DNA from: Azospirillum thiophilum
GTDB lineage: Bacteria; Pseudomonadota; Alphaproteobacteria; Azospirillales; Azospirillaceae
Direction of reading: 5' to 3'
Assembly (NCBI RefSeq): GCF_001305595.1
Contig: NZ_CP012408.1
Coordinates: 1-64,000 of the forward strand
DNA: 64,000 bases
The notes under the pieces were generated by a model. The model was given only the letters and a program-made list of their open reading frames with translations, was not told the origin of the DNA and made no database searches. Made by a program: the position numbers and the translations under genes. This document shows, piece after piece, positions 7,588-17,900 of this stretch. The number at the start of each line of letters is the position of its first letter. The stretch's first letter is position 1.

Positions 7588-8235
7588 CTACGCCGAAACC
7601 GCTCCCGAAAGCGCTGGCTGAGCCCTAACAACCAAGCATGGCTGCGACAGCACGCCCACCCCGACGGGCCACCCGGTCCGCAGGAGCGCTGCCCCCAGAA
7701 GGTTCAGGCAAACGGAGTCCCCGAGGTCACTGGTCATGGGCGCAGGTCCTGCGGCCTTGGCCTGGAACCGGTGAAGGGCAGCCCGCGCGTCCGCGACATG
7801 ATCGACGGTGGTCACCGATCCCTTTCGTCCGACGCCGCTGACGAACGCCTCGAACAAGAAGACTTCGCCGGGACGCGTCGGCAACGTTGTCCAATCCAGG
7901 GATGCCGTAGCGAAGGGACACGCCTTCAGGAGTCCGGCCAGGATGTAGGGCACGACAACAAGGCCCGTGACCAGCGCACCGCAGCCTGCGCCGGCGCTGA
8001 ACGGGCGGTTGGCCTCGCCGGATCGGCCGCGGGTCAGGTACTCCGGTAAATCGCGCATCGGCACATACATCGGGGCCTCGAACCCGAGCGCCAGCGGGCC
8101 GGTGCGCATGACCTCCCCAGACCGCTCGATGAAACGGTCCACATCGCCGCCACTATCGGAAAGCGATGGTCCCTCAATGGCCCAACCGAGGTTCTTCTTC
8201 TCAGGCGATCCGATGTCGACGACGGCGACGTGCAT
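7588..8235 (-). CDS. conserved hypothetical protein (possible RNase H-fold)
   Basis: 215 residues from the ATG at 8235, which has GGAAGG six bases upstream. The N-terminus reads Val-Ala-Val-Val-Asp-Ile-Gly and later contains Ala-Leu-Gly-Phe-Glu-Ala-Pro-Met-Tyr-Val-Pro and Arg-Pro-Phe-Ser-Ala-Gly-Ala-Gly, the acidic-strand arrangement of DUF429-like RNase H-fold proteins; this assignment is from memory and moderate. An Asp-Ala-Arg-Ala-Ala helix follows near residue 150. It sits 36 bp from the Mrr-domain gene on the same strand and is likely cotranscribed with it. Confidence 0.55.
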   Translation of the reverse strand: MHVAVVDIGSPEKKNLGWAIEGPSLSDSGGDVDRFIERSGEVMRTGPLALGFEAPMYVPMRDLPEYLTRGRSGEANRPFSAGAGCGALVTGLVVVPYILAGLLKACPFATASLDWTTLPTRPGEVFLFEAFVSGVGRKGSVTTVDHVADARAALHRFQAKAAGPAPMTSDLGDSVCLNLLGAALLRTGWPVGVGVLSQPCLVVRAQPALSGAVSA

Positions 8236-8271
8236 GCTCATCCTTCCGATCGTGCTGGGACTGAACATTGG

Positions 8272-10467
8272 TCAGGTGTGGAGCAATTCGATGGCCAGAA
8301 CGTCGCCAGCGAGGCACACGATGCCGCAGTCCTCGGCAACGGCCTCCGCCTCGGCGGTGAACCGGCTGGTCGTGACTACCATGCCTCTGGCGTCGGGCAT
8401 GTGGTGCTGGATGCTGCCGACGAGTTCGCGGACTACGTCCGGTCCGACGGGCCGGTGGAGCGCCCAACACTTGCATTGTACGAACCAGGTCTCCCCACCC
8501 CTGACGCACAGCAGATCGATGCCTCCGTCGTTGCGCGGGGTCCGGTGCTCGACGGCGAAACCTTGGCGCTCCATCCAACGGCCAACGTCGCGTTCGAACG
8601 CGAACCACTCCGGGAAGGCTGTCGTCACGCGCACCATCTCGCTGCGCAGTAGACCGAGTGCGGACCGGCTGCGGTAGACCACCGACCGCAATCCGCCACG
8701 GACGGAATGGGGCCGCACGAAGGTGTGACGCTCGGGGATGACGTGACCGAAGCGCCGGGCGAGTTCCATCTGTAATGCGCTCGCTCTGTAACCTTTCGGC
8801 AAGCGACGGATATGCCCGGCTCTGACCTGCCCCTCCTCCCCATGATCCCTGAGCCCAAGGTGCTCTCGCACCCGGTCAGCCGACACAGACGTGACGTAGG
8901 CCACCCGCGGCAGATAAACGAAGCGCGGTTCGTCCCGGTCGGATCGTCGCTCGGTTGGTGCTCGGGGAGCGGCGAGAGAGATGACGCGTTCCCGTTCCTC
9001 GACGACCCAGAAATCACGGACGATCGAGGCCAGCACAACATGAAGGATACCAAGCGCCTCACCCGATTGGTCATCGTGCTCCATGTTGGGGGCCACCGTA
9101 TCGATGTAGGCGGTCTCCGGGTCTATATGGGCGACGCGAAACAGCCGGCTGCTGGTCCGCAGGATGACGACGACGCCACCGATACCCTCGTGGAACTCCG
9201 CGCTCACGTACGGGCCGATGCGGATCTCGACTGTCGCTCCGGGTGGAATCGTCCAGCGCTTCTCAATGGCGGCTTCAGTGATGATGTCGGCAGCGATGCC
9301 GATGAGTGCTCCCGGCGTGTCGTCGGCGTGCACCGTCTCCCAAGCGTCGCGTTCAGTCTGTGTTGTGTCGATGGGGATGTCAGAACCATCAAGGACGCCG
9401 GGCGGAACGATGGCCAGCGCGAGGGGCAAGCATTTCCAGAAGATCGTTGCCAGGTGCTCGTCCATTGACGTTGGATCGATGCGGATCGGGTAGAGGGCGT
9501 CCGTGCTCGGATCGAGGGCCGTCCAACACCGACCCGACTCCGTCCACTGTGGAAGTCGGAGCCCAAGATCGAGCGTGTTCATGACAGTGCAGTAAAGGTC
9601 GATATGCTCCTCCGCGACATCAGCGCTCTCGTCGTTAATGAGCGCCGCGTGTTCGCGCTCCAGATCACGGCGACATTGGACGTCGCCGGCCAAGATTGCC
9701 GATTTTTCCAGGAACTCGGCGAATGTCGACGTGGCCAGGAGCACCTCCGTCAGACGGTTGAGTGTCGGGGTGTGGTGGAAACGCGTCGTCGGTGTCGCAT
9801 GCTTTACGTCTTCGTACCGCTCTCCCACGGTCTCCGCGTGGACCATCAGGGACATCGCCCACCCCATCCGGACATTGCGATCGGGGGAGCCGTAATCCCT
9901 GAACGCCGACGACCAAGTGGCAACGATGGCATGCGCCTCCGGCACGTTCATCACTGGTGACGTTGCGGCACAGCCTTCCACGAAACCAACGCACTCAGTC
10001 CATGCTGCGTCGGCTTCCGGCGTCGCCCGGAGATCGTATTCGCAGGCGCCTTCGACCTTGCCCATGCGCTCGATCGCGATGATCAGGCGACCAGATCTCA
10101 ACGCCTCGAATTCCGCCGTCCCGAGACGAGTCTGCAGGCGCTGAATACGGCTGGCCTTTCCCGCAATGAGAATGTCGAGGCTGGCGCCGAAGGCTGTCTG
10201 GCATGGAAACGGCTGTGGGTGCACCCGGCCGTTTTTGCCGGCAATGGACGTGAAGGCGACCACAGTGCCGTTCACGATGCGGAACGGTGCCTCCCATGGA
10301 TCTCGGCGGCTCTCCATCTCCTTGGCCAGCCGTCGGATCGCGCCGAGTTCGGCTGGCGGAAGCAGGCGGGACCGCGGCCAGCATTCGGGGCGTGCCAGTC
10401 GATCCGGCATGTCCACGCTGACCGTGCGTATCGGCATGTCGTGGTCGATGCCAACCATTCCCGTCAT
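8272..10467 (-). CDS. large protein with C-terminal Mrr-type restriction endonuclease domain
   Basis: 731 residues from the ATG at 10467 (AGGGG six bases upstream; an ATG at 10521 would add 18). Residues 620-730 are an Mrr_cat domain: a Phe-Glu-Arg-Asp-Val-Gly helix, Asp-Gly-Gly-Ile-Asp-Leu with Asp651, then Gln664-Cys-Lys666 (the D-QxK catalytic set), and a terminal Gly-Met-Val-Val-Thr-Thr-Ser strand. Mrr domains cleave modified or foreign DNA. The preceding 600 residues match nothing recognised and are far longer than in ordinary Mrr proteins; they may be a sensor. It lies in a minus-strand cluster with 7588-8235 and 10528-10998. Confidence 0.75.
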   Translation of the reverse strand: MTGMVGIDHDMPIRTVSVDMPDRLARPECWPRSRLLPPAELGAIRRLAKEMESRRDPWEAPFRIVNGTVVAFTSIAGKNGRVHPQPFPCQTAFGASLDILIAGKASRIQRLQTRLGTAEFEALRSGRLIIAIERMGKVEGACEYDLRATPEADAAWTECVGFVEGCAATSPVMNVPEAHAIVATWSSAFRDYGSPDRNVRMGWAMSLMVHAETVGERYEDVKHATPTTRFHHTPTLNRLTEVLLATSTFAEFLEKSAILAGDVQCRRDLEREHAALINDESADVAEEHIDLYCTVMNTLDLGLRLPQWTESGRCWTALDPSTDALYPIRIDPTSMDEHLATIFWKCLPLALAIVPPGVLDGSDIPIDTTQTERDAWETVHADDTPGALIGIAADIITEAAIEKRWTIPPGATVEIRIGPYVSAEFHEGIGGVVVILRTSSRLFRVAHIDPETAYIDTVAPNMEHDDQSGEALGILHVVLASIVRDFWVVEERERVISLAAPRAPTERRSDRDEPRFVYLPRVAYVTSVSADRVREHLGLRDHGEEGQVRAGHIRRLPKGYRASALQMELARRFGHVIPERHTFVRPHSVRGGLRSVVYRSRSALGLLRSEMVRVTTAFPEWFAFERDVGRWMERQGFAVEHRTPRNDGGIDLLCVRGGETWFVQCKCWALHRPVGPDVVRELVGSIQHHMPDARGMVVTTSRFTAEAEAVAEDCGIVCLAGDVLAIELLHT

Positions 10468-10527
10468 GTTTATCCCCTGCATCGCGCCTGATTGCGCGGT
10501 GTAGACCTTCTCGCCCGGCATTCGGTT

Positions 10528-10998
10528 TCAGCCTTGGCCGGTGCCGGTCACCGCCATCATCACCGTGCCCCCGAGGGCGATCCAGCCGGCCGCATAGATC
10601 AGCAGCAGGAAGAGCATCGCGACCGAATGAACGATGCCTGTTATGACCACCTGGAAACCAGTCTCCGACCGGGCATCCCGGATCGCGTAACGGCCGTAGT
10701 AGACGGGCGCGAACACCACTCGGAGGACGCCGTGCAGTACGGCGCCGCCCGCCCGGACGGGATGGCGCCAGACCAGCACCGCGATCTCGCCGACTTCGTG
10801 CACAACCGCGCCGATCCCCTTTCCAGCGCAATCGGCCGCCTGGATCGTCCCCACCAGAACCGCGCGGACGAAGGCCCAGGCGATCGTCAACACGATCAGA
10901 GCCCCGATGCCCCACAGGAGGATGTGCAAGAACCCGAGAACGGTCGCGCTGCCAAAAAGCAGGGTCGCCAAGATCAGGAGCAGCAAGATGTCGGTCAT
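10528..10998 (-). CDS. integral membrane protein
   Basis: 156 residues with hydrophobic segments at about 4-20, 25-50 and 118-150, and a central amphipathic stretch. No transporter or enzyme motif recognised. The gene lies directly upstream of the Mrr-domain gene in the same direction (60-bp gap), so it could supply a membrane component to that unit; this is inference from position only. It is divergent from the gene at 11166. Confidence 0.7.
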   Translation of the reverse strand: MTDILLLLILATLLFGSATVLGFLHILLWGIGALIVLTIAWAFVRAVLVGTIQAADCAGKGIGAVVHEVGEIAVLVWRHPVRAGGAVLHGVLRVVFAPVYYGRYAIRDARSETGFQVVITGIVHSVAMLFLLLIYAAGWIALGGTVMMAVTGTGQG

Positions 10999-11165
10999 TG
11001 CTCACCTCCGGCGGCAGAATGGCACCCGGTGTGTACTGGCGCAAGGGATCACCACCTTCAGGGGCAGCGCCGCCGCCATGCTCGCCGTTGTTGCGAAGCC
11101 ATCGGTCGCATCGTAGCCTGCCGTGCAGGGACGGCAGGTGCGAGGCTGACGTGGCGAAGGGATCG

Positions 11166-11567
11166 GTGACGAGCATGGGGCTGTCGGAGATCCTCGACGA
11201 AGGCAACCCGCCGACGATCGAGCGGCTCCACGCGCTGACCCAGCGTGGATACGCGGCCGAACTTGGGAAGACGGACACGCCGGACGTCATCTGGATGCGG
11301 CATCCCGTCGCTGGACAGCCGCGGGTCATCCTATACGGCAATGGCATGATCGCCGTCCTGCGCGACCCAGCCAGCGCGCAGCAGATTGTGCCCGACGACG
11401 AAGACGGCTTCCGGACGTTCGTTGCCGGCATTCCAGTCCCGACTTGTTGGCAGCGTGGCGCCGACACCAGAATCCGGATCCTCTTCTACGCGGGGCTGGT
11501 CCTGGCCTGGGTCATGCTCTACGCCATGGGGGCCTGGGTGTGGGATGTCGAGCGGAGCCTGCTGTGA
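11166..11567 (+). CDS. hypothetical protein with C-terminal membrane anchor
   Basis: 133 residues from a GTG at 11166 (GAAGGGA at 11156-11162); an ATG at 11175 is the alternative. Residues 1-100 are soluble, ending in Ile-Pro-Val-Pro-Thr-Cys-Trp-Gln. A single membrane segment (Phe-Tyr-Ala-Gly-Leu-Val-Leu-Ala-Trp-Val-Met-Leu) near 108-127 anchors the C-terminus. The stop overlaps the next gene's GTG. Confidence 0.6.
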   Translation: MTSMGLSEILDEGNPPTIERLHALTQRGYAAELGKTDTPDVIWMRHPVAGQPRVILYGNGMIAVLRDPASAQQIVPDDEDGFRTFVAGIPVPTCWQRGADTRIRILFYAGLVLAWVMLYAMGAWVWDVERSLL

Positions 11568-12316
11568 GCCCTGCGCCTGACGACGGAACCATCCTCGCCG
11601 CGCGCCGTGCCGTGGAAGACTGCCGTGATCGGCTCGGCCCAGAAATCCTCGCCTACAAGGGCGAGTTTGTGAACTCTCGTCTCGGATCGATCCGCTCGGC
11701 ACCGATCTACTTCCTCGGCCTGGATCCCGGGCCCATCCCGGATTTTCCAAACCTCGAGGCACGGACAGTCGGACAGGACATCGAGGCGCTGCTGGCCGGC
11801 GCGCCGCACAAATACCGCGCCGAACGGTGGGGAAGGGGAAGGCGGAGCGATCTGCAGGATCAGGTTCCAGAGACGATCCGTCGCATCCTCACCCTGCTTG
11901 ACGGTCGATCGGTGGACCTCGACGAGGCTTACGAGATCCCGATCAGCAACCTGTGCTTCAAGCGCTACTGGAACGAGATCGCCGGCTCTAAGGCTCAATA
12001 CATCGACCTTGCCCGACGGTGTTGGGCGGCTCATCTTCGGCTTCTGGACGTCATCCGCCCGGTTGCCATCGTGGCGCTCGGAACAGGGCAACGGACAAGC
12101 GCAGCCGCCTTCTTCGAGGCGCAGGCCCGGGAGGACGGGCTGTTCTCGCAGACGCGTGTGTTCCGGGCTGGAGCCGCCCGGAAATACGAGATCGCGGTTC
12201 AAGGCACCCCGACGCCGGTGTTGTGCTTCCCGCACTTCAGCCGTGGCCGGGGCATTCCGCCTGCGGAAGTGTTGGAGTGGGCCGTTGGTCAGGTGGCGCC
12301 TTCCACTGGCGGCTGA
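11564..12316 (+). CDS. uracil-DNA-glycosylase-superfamily-like protein
   Basis: 250 residues, starting at the GTG overlapping the previous stop. The strand Ile-Tyr-Phe-Leu-Gly-Leu-Asp-Pro-Gly at 48-56, the Ile-Ser-Asn-Leu-Cys-Phe-Lys-Arg block near 125, Ile-Val-Ala-Leu-Gly-Thr-Gly near 168 and Val-Leu-Cys-Phe-Pro-His-Phe-Ser-Arg-Gly near 230 follow the order of conserved segments in the uracil-DNA-glycosylase superfamily (water-activating motif, uracil-binding Asn, DNA-clamp His-Pro/Ser loop). The match is by pattern, so catalytic activity is not claimed. No iron-sulphur cysteine set is evident. Confidence 0.5.
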   Translation: MSPAPDDGTILAARRAVEDCRDRLGPEILAYKGEFVNSRLGSIRSAPIYFLGLDPGPIPDFPNLEARTVGQDIEALLAGAPHKYRAERWGRGRRSDLQDQVPETIRRILTLLDGRSVDLDEAYEIPISNLCFKRYWNEIAGSKAQYIDLARRCWAAHLRLLDVIRPVAIVALGTGQRTSAAAFFEAQAREDGLFSQTRVFRAGAARKYEIAVQGTPTPVLCFPHFSRGRGIPPAEVLEWAVGQVAPSTGG

Positions 12317-12409
12317 TGGTGGTCGGGGAAGACGGAAAGCCCAGTCCGCCCCCGTTGCCCTTTCGTTCCTCTCTGCCTTATCCTGCTGCCGGAACCAGGA
12401 GATTCGGCT

Positions 12410-12835
12410 ATGGACGACAACGGTGAACACGGCACCGACATCCACGTGCACACCGGCGGGCCCCTCTCCGCCCACCACCTCCTCCTTGGCTTGGCCCGAG
12501 AGCACCGTGTCGCGCTCCACACGTTGGCTGACGACGTCGACCACTCCGTCCTGGCGGCCGAGGCTCTGGAGATCTGGCAAACGGCGCCGGCCATAGACGG
12601 CTCCCGGTGGCGCTGGCTCCTGCTCTCGCGGGGGCTTGTGATTGAGGAAGCGCCCGGCGATCCACACCGTCTGCGGCCGCACGAAGCGATCGTCTTGACC
12701 GTTACACGATCAATGCTGCCAGATCGAGAGGCGGTCGGTGCCTTCCGGAAAGGGCTGAGGTCCGCTGGCGCGTCCTGCTCCCTAACCCGCATGGCGAGGA
12801 CCGTCGCGCGCGAACACGATACGGTCGTGGCCTGA
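12410..12835 (+). CDS. hypothetical protein
   Basis: 141 residues. CAGGAGA precedes the ATG by 7 nt. The N-terminus is acidic and His-rich (Thr-Asp-Ile-His-Val-His-Thr-Gly-Gly) and a His-His-Leu-Leu-Leu-Gly-Leu-Ala helix follows. Metal binding is conceivable. No family recognised. A strong terminator hairpin lies 60 bp after the stop. Confidence 0.6.
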   Translation: MDDNGEHGTDIHVHTGGPLSAHHLLLGLAREHRVALHTLADDVDHSVLAAEALEIWQTAPAIDGSRWRWLLLSRGLVIEEAPGDPHRLRPHEAIVLTVTRSMLPDREAVGAFRKGLRSAGASCSLTRMARTVAREHDTVVA

Positions 12836-12894
12836 TAAGCGAGTATGTAAGCCCCCGGCGTTTCCAAGCGCCGCCTGAAGATCGGGGAGAAGAT

Positions 12895-12922
12895 GGGCGG
12901 CCAACTGGCCGCCCTCTTGTTT
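12895..12922. terminator. rho-independent terminator
   Basis: GGGCGGCC (12895-12902) and GGCCGCCC (12907-12914) pair perfectly around an AACT loop, and TCTTGTTT follows. It lies between convergent genes ending at 12835 and 12956, so it probably serves the plus-strand gene primarily. Confidence 0.8.
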
Positions 12923-12955
12923 ACCGGAAACAACTCTTCTGCTCTCGCGCCGAAC

Positions 12956-14038
12956 CTATTGCCCGTCCATGCGCTGCCGGACCTGTGCCACCGAGACGAC
13001 CACGTCGAATGCCGCGCAAACGCGAACGCACTCGGCGAGATGGACGGCGTTGTCGATGTCGAACAGGTGGATCCTGCGCCTCCGATCCGGCCAGTATGTG
13101 CTATAGGCGAGCGCCTGCCCGAGGGCATGGCGCCAGTGTCGGCCTTCTTTCACCTCGACGATTTCACTGGACGACAGCAGATCGCACCAGCCGGAACCGC
13201 ACCTGACCTCACGCTTCGCGCCGATCCGCAGGGCCTCCTGGTCCCGGTAATACGCCTCCCGCTGCACGGGCGACAGGCGCGTGAGCGTCCTGCGGTCGCC
13301 GGGGACCGTGACGACCGTCGCCTTCAGGTTCTTGGCCTTAATCTCCGTTCCAGCCGCCCTGGCCACAGGCTTCGCCGGTTTCGCCTGCGTCGTGTTCGAA
13401 ATGCCGGCGTCACCGGCAAGATGGCGCAGCGAAACACGCGCCCCACGGTATGGCATCGTGCGGTAGGCAGCCTCCGCCGGCTCTGAGGGCACCGGGGTCA
13501 TGCTGGCGGCGGAAGGGAGTGGCTGGGGCGCGTCCACCGGCTGCGTAACAGCGGTGTCTTCCGACGGCACCGGTTCGTCGCTGGTAACCAACAGCGCAAC
13601 CTGTTCGCCAGGCTCCGCTGCGACACCCGCTCTCTGCGCCCGAAGCCATGCTAGGTACGCCTCGCGCTTTTCCCGCTCCCTCTGCGCGTGGGGAGAAAGC
13701 GGTGGTGGTGGAAGGGTGTTGATCGACGGACCACCGCGGATCCTGCGGGCGCGCGGCGCCGGTGTTGCTGGCTCGACTCCTTCAGGCGCCTTTCCCGCTT
13801 CCTGTTGCCGTCGCCGCTTCCGTGCCGATCTTTCGGCATCGGGGGCAATGGGCGTCCACAAAGACGATGGGATCAACCCGCTGGTTGGTTGCGCCGATTT
13901 TTTGCGCTGCTTGGGGGCTTTGCGCCCGCTGCTGCGAACCGGTTTCGGCCCAGGGTTCAGCAACTCGTCGAACGAACTTTTTCCCGGCCGCCACCCCCCT
14001 TTCTTCGGCGAGTTCCGCCCCTTGCCCTTTGCCACCAC
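12956..14038 (-). CDS. PD-(D/E)XK-like nuclease with long disordered N-terminus
   Basis: 360 residues. Residues 1-240 are Lys/Arg/Pro/Ser-rich and probably disordered, with a basic opening suited to nucleic-acid contact. The C-terminal 120 residues hold Gly-Trp-Cys-Asp-Leu-Leu followed by Ile-Val-Glu-Val-Lys and Arg-His-Ala-Leu-Gly-Gln-Ala-Leu-Ala-Tyr, the D...ExK plus alpha-helix pattern of restriction-like nucleases. A basic Pro-Asp-Arg-Arg-Arg-Arg-Ile-His-Leu-Phe strand follows. It may act on incoming DNA; the target is unknown. Confidence 0.6.
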   Translation of the reverse strand: MVAKGKGRNSPKKGGWRPGKSSFDELLNPGPKPVRSSGRKAPKQRKKSAQPTSGLIPSSLWTPIAPDAERSARKRRRQQEAGKAPEGVEPATPAPRARRIRGGPSINTLPPPPLSPHAQREREKREAYLAWLRAQRAGVAAEPGEQVALLVTSDEPVPSEDTAVTQPVDAPQPLPSAASMTPVPSEPAEAAYRTMPYRGARVSLRHLAGDAGISNTTQAKPAKPVARAAGTEIKAKNLKATVVTVPGDRRTLTRLSPVQREAYYRDQEALRIGAKREVRCGSGWCDLLSSSEIVEVKEGRHWRHALGQALAYSTYWPDRRRRIHLFDIDNAVHLAECVRVCAAFDVVVSVAQVRQRMDGQ

Positions 14039-14267
14039 ATGCCCCCGCAGACACCTTACCGCCCAGCGAGATTACCGAATGATCGTGGACGGTGAAAGGC
14101 GGCACCTCGGCACCGTAGTGTCGGTTTCCCGCGTCGCGCGGAGGCGAAAACCGCCGTCCCGATGCGCGGCAGATCAGAACAAGGGGTGGGTGAACGCGGC
14201 CCTTACGCGATCGAATGGGTGACCGGTCGTCAGGAGGACCGGTCGAAGATCTTCCGCGCGAGGGAGG

Positions 14268-14905
14268 TCAGCCGCGGAAAATCGCCGCGGTGACGTTGTC
14301 GCGGAACAACTCAGCCTCGCGGACATAGATCGCCGCAACCTTCGGATCCGTATGACCGGGTTTGTTTCATGACACTGGTCAAGGACTGGCCATGGCGGCC
14401 GGCCTCGGTCGCTAGGCCGGATCGGAGGCTATGCCCCGACCAGCGGCCGAGCAGGACGGGTTGGCCGTTCTTGTCGGTGACGACTTCCTCGGTTCCGTCG
14501 CCATGCCGGTCGCGCTCAATGAGACGGCGCCAGGGCCGGTCTTCTGGCTCGTCGGAGAGCGCCACGGCGGTGATGAGGCGCCGCACGATGTCCGCGACGC
14601 TCTCGCCGGATAACCGCTTGTCGGTCGGCCAGCCATATTTCTTGAGGCCAACGAACAATGGCGCCGTCGGCTCCTGGGTGCCCCTAACAGCGCACCACTC
14701 CTCCCAAGCCCGCACCGGGCAGCAGGGGTCGTTCGGGGCGCCCGCCCGCCAGATAGCCTTGTGCGCGCTGATGTGGTTGGCGTCGCCGGTCTGGCTCGTC
14801 TTCGAAACCCTGATTCGCAGGACCAGCCCTTCCGGCCGCTCGGAGACGTCCCGGAGATCCAACGCGACCGTCACTACGGCGGGTGCATAAAGCCGCTTTG
14901 GTTTG
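14268..14905 (-). pseudogene. tyrosine integrase, 5'-truncated and frameshifted
   Basis: The catalytic domain of a tyrosine recombinase is recognisable: a Val-Ala-Leu-Asp-Leu-Arg-Asp-Val strand, Ser-Lys-Thr-Ser-Gln beta-hairpin, Gly-His-Ser-Leu-Arg-Ser-Gly-Leu-Ala-Thr (His-x-x-Arg), and, only after a one-base frame change, Gly-His-Thr-Asp then Ile-Tyr-Val-Arg-Glu with the nucleophilic Tyr. The extra G lies in the GGG at 14358-14360; without it the frame runs to a TGA at 14268. The N-terminal arm domain and first catalytic Arg are missing, the homology ending near 14905, just before the neighbouring plus-strand gene. It is therefore a relic of the element that delivered or bordered the island. 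Confidence 0.85.
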
Positions 14906-14962
14906 CCCCTGTCACTCGAAGGTGGTAACAGACCCGTCCTGATCGAAAGGAGGTCCTTGGTC

Positions 14963-17900
14963 ATGACTGCTTCGCTCGCGCCGCTTTCGTACTGGCTCGA
15001 TGTCGAGGCCATGACACCACCGAAGGAAAGCCTGGATGTCCGCGGAAGCCGCTGGAAGCGAACCTCCCGCGTCAACCGTACCGACACCGTGGAGTGGGCC
15101 TTCCGCACCCGTCCCGGCGTCAAGGTGGTCAACCGGGTCCGCATCGGCCTGCTCAACCTCGACGATGCCGCCAAGGAGATGGTCCTCGCCCTGAAGGGCA
15201 AGATCAAGGAAAGCCCGGACCCCTATCAGGAGCCGAGCAAGGAAACCGGCTTCCTCGCCACCTTCCTGGTCGACCGCGACGGCGCCCCCGTCCACGGCTC
15301 CTTCCAGATCACCGCCCACGCCTGGAAATGCGCCCACCTCCTCGGCAACACGGACCTGGGCACCACGATCGCAGATTTCCGCAAGGCCGAGGAGACACTG
15401 TCGGCCGCCTTCAACGCGGCATTTCCGCATGCCGAAGACAAGCCCATGCCGCTCTCCGGCGACTGGATCGTCAAGGCCCACGACGTGCTCATCACCGGCC
15501 TCGGACGCCTGCCGGCCGCCGTCATCGATCCCAGAACAGCCCCGGACGACGCCACCGTCGCCATCCTGCTTCAATCCCACAACGACAGGACCGGCACCCT
15601 CACGCCCGCCGACGCCGGGTCGCTCAATGGCTTCTTCTTCGACGATCTGGAGCGCGTCATTGCCGACGCCGGCAAGAAGCCGGTCAGTGGCGGATTGGCC
15701 GCCTATCTGGGCCCAGCCTTGCCCGAGGACGACCGGAAAGACCTGCTGGCCGACGATCAGAGCCGTGCCGTCGCCTTCTCGGCTCCGTCCATGCTGCCGC
15801 TGGGCAAATGGCCCTCACGCGGCACCGATCCGCAGGCCGCCGAAGCCAGGCACAGCCTGTCGCTGATGCAGCAGGTGGCGGTGAACGCCGCCTTCGACGT
15901 GCTGTCCGACGATGCCGGCCTGTTCTCCGTGAACGGTCCGCCAGGTACCGGAAAATCGACCCTGTTGCGTGACGTCATCGCCCAGGTCGTCGTCGAGCGC
16001 GCGGCGGTCATGGCCGCCTTCGCCAAGCCCGCGGATGCCTTTCAGCCTGGTCCGCAGGTCCGCATCGGCAAGGACATCTATTCCTCCTGGGCGCCCGACG
16101 ACCGCCTGCGCGGGTTCTCCATCGTCGTTGCCTCCAGCAACAACAAGGCGGTCGAGAACATCACCCTCGAATTGCCCGACGCCAAGAGCATCCAGCCGTC
16201 ACATCTGTCCGGCCTGGACTATTTCACCGATGTCGCCCAGAACTTCATGCCGGATCCGGAAACCCGCGCCTGGGGGCTGATCTCCGTCGCGTTCGGCAAC
16301 AGCCAGAACCGCCGCCGCGCCGCCGAACTGCTGTGGAATTCGTCCCAGAGCGCGCCGCCGAAATCCGGTTCCGCCAAGAGCGCCGCCCCGTCCGCGGCGT
16401 CCAAGACCCTGGCGTCCATGCTGAAGGACGAACCGGGAACCAGGGACGGCTGGACCAGGGCCGTCCGCCGTTTCGCCGTCTGCCGGTCGGAGGTCGAAGC
16501 CATCCTGAAGGTCTTCAAGGATCTCCAGACGCTTCCCATCGCGGTCAAGGACGCCATCGAAGCCGGCGGGATCGCCGATCTAGCCCTGCAAGACGTCACT
16601 GCTCAGGTCGAGCAGGCCAAGGAGGCCGTGGCCGCCGCCGAGACGGAGATGAACGACGCCGCAGACCGGCTGCGCCGGGCTGAAGCCGCGCTCGACCGCC
16701 TTCCCAAGGAGGCTGGCTGGTTCAGCCGTCTCATCAACCGGACGGGCGCGCAAGCCACGGACGCCGAGCGCGCGGCAGCCCGGCAGCGCTGCACCGAGAC
16801 CGACCAGGCGCTGGAACGCTGCCGCGAAGCGCAGAAGGCGGCGTCCCAAGACGTCAAGGCGGCCGAGGGCCGCTTGGCCAAGGCCAAAAGCGAGATGGGG
16901 GCGGCCATGTACGCCCATGCGATGGCTTCCGAAGCGCTGAGCAAGGCCGAAGCGCGGATCGCCGGCATGAAGGACCTCATCAGGCCCGAGAATTTCGCCG
17001 CATTGAGCGAGGCCGAGCGCCACAAGGTCTCCCTCTGGGTTTCCCACGAACTCGACGTCAAGCGGGAGGCCCTGTTCCTCGCCGCCCTGGAGGTGCACAA
17101 GCAGTTCGCGCTCTGCTCGGAAGGGCGCGTCCTGGAGAACCTCGGCCTGTTCTTCCAGCACCTGACCGGCTTGCGGGCTGTACGCAAGAGCGATCCCGCC
17201 ACGGTGCGGAATCTGTGGGACACCCTGTTCCTGGTCGTGCCGGTCATCTCCACCGCCTTCGCGTCGGTCGGGACCATGTTCGCCGAGGACATCGGCCGGG
17301 AACAGATCGGCTGGCTGATCATCGACGAGGCCGGCCAAGCCCTTCCGCAAGCCGCGGCCGGGGCCATCTGGCGCGCCAGGCGCACCATGGTCGTCGGTGA
17401 CCCCGAGCAGATCGAACCCGTCTCCACGATCGCGGAATCCGTCTCCAGCGAATTGATGGCGCGCCAAGGCGTCAGCGATCCCCGTTTCGACGCCACCATG
17501 GCCTCGGTCCAGACCATCGCCGACAGCGTCAATCCGTTCGGCGGCTTCCTCGCCAAGCGCGACCGGGTGACGGTCAAGCGCCGCGTCTGGGTCGGATGTC
17601 CGCTGAAGGTCCATCGCCGCTGCGTCAACCCCATGTTCACCATCGCCAACCAGGTCTCCTACGGCGGTTCCATGGTGCTCGGCCGCCCCTCGCCGGACGA
17701 GAGCGCCTGGAAGGGACCGCGGCCGGAATACGGCCCCGGCGGCCTAACGTCCTGCTGGCTCGACATCTCGGGATCCTCGACCCCGACGACGCACTGGATC
17801 GAGGACCAGGGCCTGAAGGCGCTGGAGATCGTCGCACGCCTCGCCGCCTTCGACCGTGACATCGGCACCGCCCTGACGGACGCCGGCGGCAAGCCGCTCC

